DNA of 9,569 nt from Bacteroidota bacterium (GTDB taxonomy: Bacteria; Bacteroidota; Ignavibacteria; Ignavibacteriales; Ignavibacteriaceae). The notes beneath the pieces are model-generated. The model had not been told where the DNA came from and searched no databases. It saw only the letters and a program-made list of their open reading frames with translations. This document shows, piece after piece, positions 1 to 4,685 of the stretch; the stretch's first letter is position 1, and each line of letters begins with the position of its first letter. The position numbers and the translations under genes are program-made. The DNA is taken from contig JAEYUD010000045.1 of the NCBI GenBank assembly GCA_023433685.1, forward strand, positions 1 through 9,569. The letters are read 5' to 3'.

Positions 1-2
1 CC

Positions 3-125
3 CGGAACTTCCGCGGTAAAAACCTGAAGGAGGGGCTCGCAGTTGCCTTCTACCTCGAGAAACACACAAATCCCAAAACCGGGAATGAAGAAGATCAGGC
101 GGTTGGGGTAGTTATTAGCTATTAG
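3..125 (+). CDS. 3' end of an unidentified protein gene (partial)
   Basis: An open frame enters from the left edge and runs 40 codons to a TAG stop. The visible C-terminus begins RNFRGKNLKEGLAVAFYLEK and continues hydrophilic and acidic (a GNEEDQ segment). I do not recognise the family. Codon choice (CTC, TTC, GAG, CTG) resembles the recognised genes here, which favours this strand. The opposite strand is also open across part of this stretch but offers no convincing start. The last five residues (VVISY) and the stop are encoded by a TATTAG heptad array, so the present C-terminus is probably a repeat-derived tail. The gene would converge on ndh. It could be spurious, since only 40 codons are visible. 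Confidence 0.5.
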   Translation, partial: RNFRGKNLKEGLAVAFYLEKHTNPKTGNEEDQAVGVVISY

Positions 126-139
126 CGATTAGTTATTAG
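105..139 (+). repeat. TAG-type heptad array, five units
   Basis: TAG recurs every 7 bp at 109, 116, 123, 130 and 137. The units are GGGGTAG (degenerate), TTATTAG, CTATTAG, CGATTAG and TTATTAG. The TAG at 123-125 is the first in frame for the preceding open frame; those at 109 and 116 lie in the other two frames. The GC-rich palindromic element follows directly. Confidence 0.9.
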
Positions 140-185
140 CGGACCAGACCCCAATCCGCCCCGGCGGACCAGACCCCGAAGGGGC
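139..185. repeat. GC-rich dispersed element with palindrome and direct repeats
   Basis: GCGGACCAGACCCC occurs twice in direct orientation (139-152 and 164-177, period 25). Between them TCCGCC (155-160) and GGCGGA (163-168) form a perfect 6-bp inverted repeat with a 2-nt loop. CCCC-GAA-GGGG (174-184) could form a second small hairpin. The segment 150-168 matches the reverse complement of 4624-4642 at 18 of 19 positions, so this is a repeat family. No T-run follows, so it is not a classical terminator. Confidence 0.75.
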
Positions 186-188
186 AGG

Positions 189-273
189 TACACACAGATT
201 TAACGGATTTACGCAGAGTTTGAATTATTTCTCTCCGCGTTTATCTTTCTAATCAGCGTGTATCTGCGTCCTT
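189..273. repeat. CTGCGT/AATC-type dispersed repeat, two copies head to head
   Basis: On the minus strand 221-197 reads GATTTAAC-type sequence whose complement matches 2974-2998 at 23 of 25 positions. On the plus strand 251-273 matches 2995-3017 at 21 of 23, including an identical GCGTGTATCTGCGT (256-269 and 3000-3013). The element therefore looks like two degenerate copies of the 2974-3017 unit in opposite orientation, an imperfect inverted repeat. It fills most of the gap between the partial gene and ndh. No gene is apparent. Confidence 0.7.
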
Positions 274-283
274 AAATTTTTAT

Positions 284-317
284 TACTTCATCCCTCATCC
301 CTCATCCTTCAGCCTTA
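284..317 (-). repeat. TGA-type heptad array behind ndh
   Basis: Read on the minus strand, TGA recurs every 7 bp (complement TCA at 309, 302, 295 and 288). The units are TGAAGGA, TGAGGGA twice, and TGAAGTA. The ndh stop TAA (317-315) lies just upstream, separated from the first unit by GGC. The array therefore directly follows the gene but is one base out of register with the stop. Confidence 0.85.
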
Positions 318-1556
318 TTTCGTAATCAGTCTGGCTCCCGGCTTGAACGAAATATAATACCACATCCACTCGGCCATTACGCGGTATCGGTTGCGGAAGC
401 CGATGAGGTACATTATGTGGATGAAAACCCACAGGAACCAGGCGATGAAGCCGGAAAGTTTTATGTTACCCGATTGGAACACTGCCCTCGCCCTACCGAT
501 GGTTGCCATGCTTCCTTTGTCGAGATATTTGAAACCGGGGGTTTCTTTGCGGTTTAAACGGTTCTTTAATAGCCTGGCGATGTAGCGGCCCTGCTGCATG
601 GCAACTGGTGCAGTGCCGGGGAGGGGTTTGTCACCCTGATTGAAGTGGGCGGCATCGCCGACGACAAAGATGTCATCGCTTTCTTTGATCGAGCAGTTCT
701 CACGTACCATGGCGCGACCCATACGGTCGGTCTCCGTTTCAAGGCTTGCAATCAGGGGCGAAGCGGCGTTGCCTGCAGCCCAGATCACATTTTTTGTTTC
801 GATCTTCTCATCGCCGATGTAGACACCTGTTTCATCGATGCCTGTAACTTTGGTGTTCAGTCGTACTTTCACTCCGAGGGCTTTTAGGTCTTCGAGGGCT
901 TTTTCATTCAGGGGTGCGTCATAGGCAGCGAGAAGGCGGTCGGATCCTTCGAGGAGGACTATCTCTGTTTTCGAAGTGTCGATATTTCTGAAGTCTTTTT
1001 TCAGGGTTTTACGCGCGATCTCGGCGAGTGAGCCCGCCACCTCAACACCTGTTGGTCCGCCGCCGATAACCACGAATTTCACAGGTGGGCACTTTCCGCC
1101 GATGAAAGCGTTGTTCTCAGCCTCCTCGAACGAGAGTAGCATCTTTTCACGGATGGCGAGGGCATCGGCGAGGGTTTTGAGGCCCGGGGCGTGCTGTTCC
1201 CACTCGTTTTTACCGAAATAGGAGTGTTTCGCGCCCGTGGCAAGCACCAGCCAGTCGAAAGCGATCGAACTGCCGTTCACATAGAGGGTTTTCGTGGTTT
1301 TATCGATCGCCTTCACTTCGCCCATTATCACTTCGACATTTTTTTGGTTTTTAAGAATGGTTCTAACCGGTGCTGAAATGTCGGCGGGTGAAAGCGCGCT
1401 CATCGCCACCTGATATAGAAGGGGTTGAAAGAGGTGGTGGTTCGATTTGTCAATAAGAATGATCCGGAGATCTTTATTTTTCAGTTTTTTTACTAATTGC
1501 AGTCCCGCGAATCCCGCGCCGACCACAACCAGAGTTTTTTTATTGTCGTTTTTCAT
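315..1556 (-). CDS. ndh: Type II NADH:quinone oxidoreductase (NDH-2)
   Basis: A single-subunit, non-proton-pumping NADH dehydrogenase that passes electrons from NADH through FAD to membrane quinone. With the ATG at 1556 it has 413 residues, normal for the family. An N-terminal FAD-binding Rossmann motif VVGAGFAG is at 11-18, and FQPLLYQVA, typical of NDH-2, at 43-51. The second nucleotide-binding motif VVIGGGPTG, for NADH, is at 162-170. FAD-contacting VVGDAA is at 298-303, and the quinone-site segment APVAMQQG at 316-323. An aromatic hydrophobic stretch at about 369-387, followed by a basic tail, should attach it to the inner face of the membrane. The open frame extends 15 codons further to a TTG at 1601, but AAGGAAA directly before the ATG at 1556 makes that the better start. 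corA lies upstream on the same strand, 240 bp away across inverted repeat arrays, so co-transcription is doubtful. Related sulfide:quinone oxidoreductases lack this motif set. Confidence 0.95.
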   Translation of the reverse strand: MKNDNKKTLVVVGAGFAGLQLVKKLKNKDLRIILIDKSNHHLFQPLLYQVAMSALSPADISAPVRTILKNQKNVEVIMGEVKAIDKTTKTLYVNGSSIAFDWLVLATGAKHSYFGKNEWEQHAPGLKTLADALAIREKMLLSFEEAENNAFIGGKCPPVKFVVIGGGPTGVEVAGSLAEIARKTLKKDFRNIDTSKTEIVLLEGSDRLLAAYDAPLNEKALEDLKALGVKVRLNTKVTGIDETGVYIGDEKIETKNVIWAAGNAASPLIASLETETDRMGRAMVRENCSIKESDDIFVVGDAAHFNQGDKPLPGTAPVAMQQGRYIARLLKNRLNRKETPGFKYLDKGSMATIGRARAVFQSGNIKLSGFIAWFLWVFIHIMYLIGFRNRYRVMAEWMWYYISFKPGARLITK

Positions 1557-1642
1557 TTTCCTTGGTCCAAAAGAATAATTATCTTTTATACTAAAAAACA
1601 ATTTTTGCAGGATTAAGGTTCGGGGAATGTGATGAAAGGAGG

Positions 1643-1677
1643 TTTTTAGTTATTAGCTATTAGCTATTAGTTATTAG
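1643..1677 (+). repeat. TAG-type heptad array (left arm of inverted pair)
   Basis: Five units in plus orientation: TTTTTAG, TTATTAG, CTATTAG, CTATTAG, TTATTAG. The array lies upstream of the ndh start, so no gene ends at it on this strand. TATTAGCTATTAGCTATTAG (1651-1670) is the exact reverse complement of 1771-1790, giving a 20-bp perfect inverted repeat with the array at the corA 3' end. Confidence 0.92.
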
Positions 1678-1763
1678 CGATCGTGCTGAACAGAAGTGCC
1701 AAAACTATTAATGATTCTTTTAACAGGGATATTCTATCTCACACTGCCATAAACCATCAAACG

Positions 1764-1798
1764 CTATTCGCTAATAGCTAATAGCTAATAGCTAACTA
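1764..1798 (-). repeat. TAG-type heptad array containing the corA stop codon
   Basis: Read on the minus strand the units are TAGTTAG, CTATTAG three times, and CGAATAG: exactly five heptads. The first three bases are the corA stop codon (1798-1796). The remaining DNA between this array and the inverted one at 1643-1677 (about 1678-1763) holds no gene or recognisable site. Confidence 0.9.
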
Positions 1799-2854
1799 AA
1801 ACCATTTCTTCATCTTAAAATACTTCACGAAGCCGAGGGCTACCAGGATCATGAGCAAGAGTGATGCCGGATACCCCCACCATTGGCTGATCTCGGGCAT
1901 ATTGTGGAAGTTCATTCCGTACACGCCGGCTATGAAGGTAAGGGGGATGAAGATGGTTGAGATAACGGTCAGCACCTTCATTATGTCGTTCAGGCGGTTA
2001 CTGGTGTAAGACATGTACACATCGATCAGCGCGAGGGTGCTTTCGCGGAGATTCTCGAGAATCTCGATTATCTGATTGATGTGGTCGTATGTGTCGTTGA
2101 AGTAAAAGAGGGTTTCTTTCGAGAAGGTTGTGAGTTCTTTTTTATGGATCTTGTTCATTATGTCGCGGACGGGCCAGATAGCCTGGCGGAGTTTCCTCAG
2201 TTCACTTCTAAGCGACTGCAGCACCTTGAAGTTATTGTTTATGCCGTCGTTGAAGAAGAGCTCTTCGATATCCTCGATCTTGTCGTTCAACTGTTCCAGC
2301 ACAACATAATATTCATCAACCACCAGATCGAGCACGGCATAGAAGAGGAAATCGATCTTCTTTCTGATGAGTGACTTGCCCGTTTCTATTCTCGTCTCGA
2401 TACCGTTCAGAAAGTCTTCTTCAAAATCCTGAAATGTCAGCAAGGTGTTCTCCGTGAGGAAGAGAGAGACCTGGTCGGAAGTGCAGACATCCTCACCGGT
2501 TATCTTCATGCGGTTCACTTCGGCAAAGATAACATCGCCCATCTGTTCGATCTTCGGTCGCTGGTAGACGTTCAGAATATCCTCAAGCGTTAGTTCATGG
2601 ATATTATAATGCTCCGCGAGGATCGAGAAATATTCCTGTTTAGTGAAACCCAAAACGCGGATCCACTTCAAACCGCCATGATCTGACCTGATAAACTCCG
2701 TTAATTCCTCCGGCGACCCGATCTCCGTGCTTCTGAAGTGATCGGCACCGAACTTTATCGCGATTATACGGGTTGCTGTTTCCGTTCTTTCGCCGGTATA
2801 TTCAATTGTTCCGGGTGGTTTACCCGTCTTTTGACTCAGTTTTTTGTGTGACAT
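1796..2854 (-). CDS. corA: CorA-family magnesium/cobalt transporter
   Basis: A homopentameric inner-membrane channel for Mg2+ (and Co2+/Ni2+). The 352 residues match CorA length. The family's selectivity motif GMN is at 313-315 within VYGMNF. It follows TM1 (about 291-311) and precedes the short periplasmic loop (HNMPEISQWW) and TM2 (about 327-345). The protein ends in a basic cytoplasmic tail (KYFKMKKWF), the usual CorA ending. The N-terminal PPGTIEYTGE is characteristic of this subfamily. Residues 160-290 form the long helical stalk, rich in charged residues and containing VVDEYYVVLEQLNDKIEDIE. The ATG at 2854 has no clear Shine-Dalgarno sequence. A possible promoter lies just upstream at 2879-2907. 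The TAG stop is the first three bases of a heptad array. No magnesium riboswitch is visible, and the predicted leader is too short for one. Confidence 0.96.
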   Translation of the reverse strand: MSHKKLSQKTGKPPGTIEYTGERTETATRIIAIKFGADHFRSTEIGSPEELTEFIRSDHGGLKWIRVLGFTKQEYFSILAEHYNIHELTLEDILNVYQRPKIEQMGDVIFAEVNRMKITGEDVCTSDQVSLFLTENTLLTFQDFEEDFLNGIETRIETGKSLIRKKIDFLFYAVLDLVVDEYYVVLEQLNDKIEDIEELFFNDGINNNFKVLQSLRSELRKLRQAIWPVRDIMNKIHKKELTTFSKETLFYFNDTYDHINQIIEILENLRESTLALIDVYMSYTSNRLNDIMKVLTVISTIFIPLTFIAGVYGMNFHNMPEISQWWGYPASLLLMILVALGFVKYFKMKKWF

Positions 2855-2878
2855 GGCAGTTTAATAATTGTTCGGCGA

Positions 2879-2907
2879 AATATAAGGGTTTAAGTGTGAA
2901 CTGTGAA
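2879..2907 (-). promoter_or_regulatory. Possible sigma70-type promoter for corA, -35 inside a heptad array
   Basis: On the minus strand TTCACA (2907-2902) and TATATT (2884-2879) are separated by 17 bp. Each matches its consensus hexamer at five of six positions. Transcription would begin about 18 nt before the corA ATG. TTCACA recurs every 7 bp in the array on this strand, so the match may be incidental to repeat composition. Confidence 0.3.
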
Positions 2908-2924
2908 CTGTGAACTGTGAAGTT
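2890..2924 (+). repeat. TGAACTG heptad array in the corA/rfbA divergent gap
   Basis: Five units: TTAAGTG (degenerate), TGAACTG three times, TGAAGTT. The order of unit types (AAGTG first, AACTG in the middle, AAGT last) is the same as in the arrays at 7155-7189 and 7278-7244. No gene on this strand ends here, so this copy is free-standing. A T-run (2923-2930) follows. Confidence 0.9.
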
Positions 2925-2973
2925 TTTTTTGTTGGTGTCATTTATAGATTGTGCCATCGCAGAAGTTTTTTAT

Positions 2974-3017
2974 AAACTCTGCGTCAATCTGTTAAATCGG
3001 CGTGTATCTGCGTGCTT
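2974..3017 (+). repeat. CTGCGT/AATC-type dispersed repeat, single copy
   Basis: The segment contains CTCTGCGT, AATC, GTTAAATC, then GCGTGTATCTGCGT. It matches both halves of the 189-273 element, one half inverted (23/25) and the other direct (21/23). It is part of the 310-bp divergent gap between corA and rfbA, which otherwise holds the TGAACTG array, the nonamer repeat below and an AT-rich rfbA leader. Confidence 0.7.
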
Positions 3018-3024
3018 TTAGTCA

Positions 3025-3062
3025 AATCCGTGGAATCCGTGATTAATCCGTGGAATCTGTGT
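3025..3062 (+). repeat. Nonamer AATCCGTGG tandem repeat
   Basis: Four tandem units beginning with AATC: AATCCGTGG (3025), AATCCGTGATT (3034), AATCCGTGG (3045) and AATCTGTGT (3054). The repeated AATC and GTG cores suggest kinship with the neighbouring CTGCGT/AATC element. Unlike the heptads, the period is divisible by three and there is no stop codon in every unit. Confidence 0.75.
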
Positions 3063-3105
3063 AACCCCTTAATTTACTCTCATTACGGTTAATATCTTCA
3101 TGAAA

Positions 3106-3121
3106 AACAGAAAAATCTGTT
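3106..3121. promoter_or_regulatory. Small inverted repeat in the rfbA leader
   Basis: AACAGA (3106-3111) and TCTGTT (3116-3121) are perfect complements around AAAA. The 12-bp palindrome AATTTATAAATT follows at 3123-3134. They lie 30-60 bp before the rfbA start and could be an operator or a weak hairpin, but AT-rich DNA yields such palindromes by chance. I could not pick a convincing rfbA promoter. Confidence 0.25.
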
Positions 3122-3164
3122 AAATTTATAAATTGATTATTCTAAATTTTAAGACAGGAATCGC

Positions 3165-4043
3165 ATGAAAGGTATTATTCTTGCCGGAGGCTCCGGATCA
3201 AGGCTTTACCCAATCACAAAAGTTTACAGTAAACAGCTGGCGGTTATATACGATAAACCGCTCATTTACTACCCTCTTTCCGTTCTTATGCTGGGCGGAA
3301 TAAAGGAAGTTCTGATAATTTCTAATGAGGAAACGATCCCTCTTTACCAGAAATTATTCGATGACGGCAGCCACCTTGGCATGAACATCTCCTACAAACT
3401 GCAGGATGCCCCGCGGGGTATCGCCGAGTCATTCATCCTCGGCGCGGAGTTCATCGGTGATGATAATGTAACCCTCATCCTCGGCGACAACATCTTCTTC
3501 GGCGATCTTGAATTCTTCTACAATGCAGTAGCAGAGCACACAACGGGCGCGAAGATCTTCGGCTACAGGGTTACCGATCCTGAGAGATACGGTATTGTTA
3601 ACTTCGATAAATCGGGGAAGGTTCTCTCTATCGAAGAGAAACCGAAGGTTCCGAAATCGAACTACGCTGTTCCCGGTCTTTACATTTATGACAATAATGT
3701 GGTCGAAATATCAAAAAATCTTAAACCATCCGCCCGCGGCGAGCTTGAGATTACCGATGTAAACAATGTTTACCTCGAGAAGGAAGCGTTGAGGGTCGAG
3801 ATCGTCGGTCGCGGAGTTGCCTGGCTTGATACAGGTACACCTCAGGCACTCCTTCAGGCGTCGAACTTCTTCGGCGTAATCGAAGAGCGTCAGGGGCTTA
3901 AGGTTGCATGCCTTGAGGAGATCGCCTTCAGCAAAGGATTTGTAGACGAAGACGGTTTCAAGGCTTTGATAAATTCGATACCGCAGAGCATGTACAGGCA
4001 ATACCTCGAAAAAGTATTGCAGGAATTTGAAGAAAGAAGATAA
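3165..4043 (+). CDS. rfbA: Glucose-1-phosphate thymidylyltransferase (RmlA)
   Basis: Cytoplasmic enzyme that joins glucose-1-phosphate and dTTP to give dTDP-glucose and pyrophosphate, the first step of dTDP-L-rhamnose synthesis. The 292 residues match the short RmlA class. The nucleotide-binding signature LAGGSGSRLYP is at 6-16, with KQ at 23-24 and YDKPLIYYPLS at 29-39. Metal-binding GDN is at 107-109, EEKP at 157-160, YAVPGLYIYD at 167-176, RGELEITDVN at 191-200 and WLDTGTPQAL at 220-229. After KQ the sequence is LAVIYDKP rather than the commoner LLPVYDKP, a mild change. The ATG is preceded by AGGAA (3156-3160) at suitable spacing. rfbC follows after 23 bp, so the two form an operon. rmlB and rmlD are not in this window. 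The TAA stop lies within the operon and has no repeat array. Confidence 0.97.
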   Translation: MKGIILAGGSGSRLYPITKVYSKQLAVIYDKPLIYYPLSVLMLGGIKEVLIISNEETIPLYQKLFDDGSHLGMNISYKLQDAPRGIAESFILGAEFIGDDNVTLILGDNIFFGDLEFFYNAVAEHTTGAKIFGYRVTDPERYGIVNFDKSGKVLSIEEKPKVPKSNYAVPGLYIYDNNVVEISKNLKPSARGELEITDVNNVYLEKEALRVEIVGRGVAWLDTGTPQALLQASNFFGVIEERQGLKVACLEEIAFSKGFVDEDGFKALINSIPQSMYRQYLEKVLQEFEERR

Positions 4044-4066
4044 ATTAAGGAGTTAGGGAGAAACAA

Positions 4067-4609
4067 GTGAAAATAATTAACGGCAATCTGGACGGCGTGC
4101 TGCTTATACAACCGGCGGTTTTTGAAGATCAGAGAGGCTTCTTCTACGAGTGCTTCCGGCAGGATAAACTTGCCGATGCAGGCGTTGATCACCTTTTCGT
4201 GCAGGACAACCTCTCGAAATCGACGAAAGGAACCATCCGCGGGCTCCACTTCCAGGCGCCACCGTTCGAGCAGGGGAAGCTCTGCCAGGTGATCTCGGGT
4301 GCGGTTCTCGATGTGGTGGTCGATATCCGTAAGGGTTCACCCACATACGGGCAGCACTTCTCAACCGTGCTATCCGATGAGAATCACCACCTCCTTTGGA
4401 TCCCGCCCGGGTTCGCGCACGGCTTCTCGGTTCTTTCCGAAATTGCCATTTTTCACTATAAATGCACGGGTGTTTACAACAAACAGTCTGAAAGAACGCT
4501 CCTCTACAACGACCCCTCGCTCGGGATCGACTGGAAAACGGATATCCCCGTAGTCTCCGAAAAAGACGCGCAGGGGGCACCTTTAAGTATTTTGGATAAC
4601 CCTTTTTAG
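4067..4609 (+). CDS. rfbC: dTDP-4-dehydrorhamnose 3,5-epimerase (RmlC)
   Basis: Cupin-fold enzyme that epimerises dTDP-4-keto-6-deoxyglucose at C3 and C5, the third step of dTDP-L-rhamnose synthesis. The 180 residues are full length. RGLHFQ at 58-63 carries the expected catalytic His61, and Tyr131 in HYKCTGVYN fits the proposed general acid. Asp167 in SEKDAQG aligns with the conserved aspartate near the C-terminus. IPPGFAHGF at 112-120 is the family signature, and QRGFFYE (22-28) is the usual N-terminal motif. The start is GTG, chosen because AGGGAG ends 6 bp upstream and a second AAGGAG sits just before it. It follows rfbA by 23 bp. RmlC normally acts on the product of RmlB, which must be encoded elsewhere. 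Its TAG stop is the first TAG of a three-unit heptad array. Confidence 0.96.
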   Translation: MKIINGNLDGVLLIQPAVFEDQRGFFYECFRQDKLADAGVDHLFVQDNLSKSTKGTIRGLHFQAPPFEQGKLCQVISGAVLDVVVDIRKGSPTYGQHFSTVLSDENHHLLWIPPGFAHGFSVLSEIAIFHYKCTGVYNKQSERTLLYNDPSLGIDWKTDIPVVSEKDAQGAPLSILDNPF

Positions 4610-4623
4610 GTATTAGGTATTAG
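4603..4623 (+). repeat. TAG-type heptad array containing the rfbC stop codon
   Basis: Three units, TTTTTAG, GTATTAG and GTATTAG, with TAG at 4607, 4614 and 4621. The first TAG is the rfbC stop. Three heptads are enough to place a stop in every frame. The GC-rich palindrome follows without a gap, as at 139. Confidence 0.88.
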
Positions 4624-4642
4624 TCCGCCGTGGCGGATTGGG
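4624..4642 (-). repeat. Second copy of the GC-rich palindromic element
   Basis: TCCGCC (4624-4629) and GGCGGA (4632-4637) form a perfect hairpin with a 2-nt loop. The reverse complement of the 19 bases matches 150-168 at 18 positions, differing only in the loop. It separates rfbC from glgP. With no T-run it would be at most an attenuator or RNA-stabilising hairpin. Confidence 0.75.
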
Positions 4643-4685
4643 AGTGGATGATACTTGATTCACTGTTATAAGGAAATAGAAGTTT

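Noticed and set aside
2855..3164. Magnesium riboswitch or other structured leader upstream of corA
   Set aside because: The likely corA leader is under 40 nt. The gap is accounted for by repeats, and no conserved riboswitch core was recognised.
4104..4580. Long open frames opposite rfbC, and similar frames opposite or overlapping ndh, corA, glgP, bla and hydA
   Set aside because: They overlap strongly supported genes, have low-complexity Arg/Ser/Pro-rich translations and no recognisable motifs.
4624..4642. Intrinsic terminator between rfbC and glgP
   Set aside because: The hairpin stem is only 6 bp and is followed by TTGGG rather than a T-run. The same palindrome occurs at 150-168, so it is better described as a dispersed repeat.
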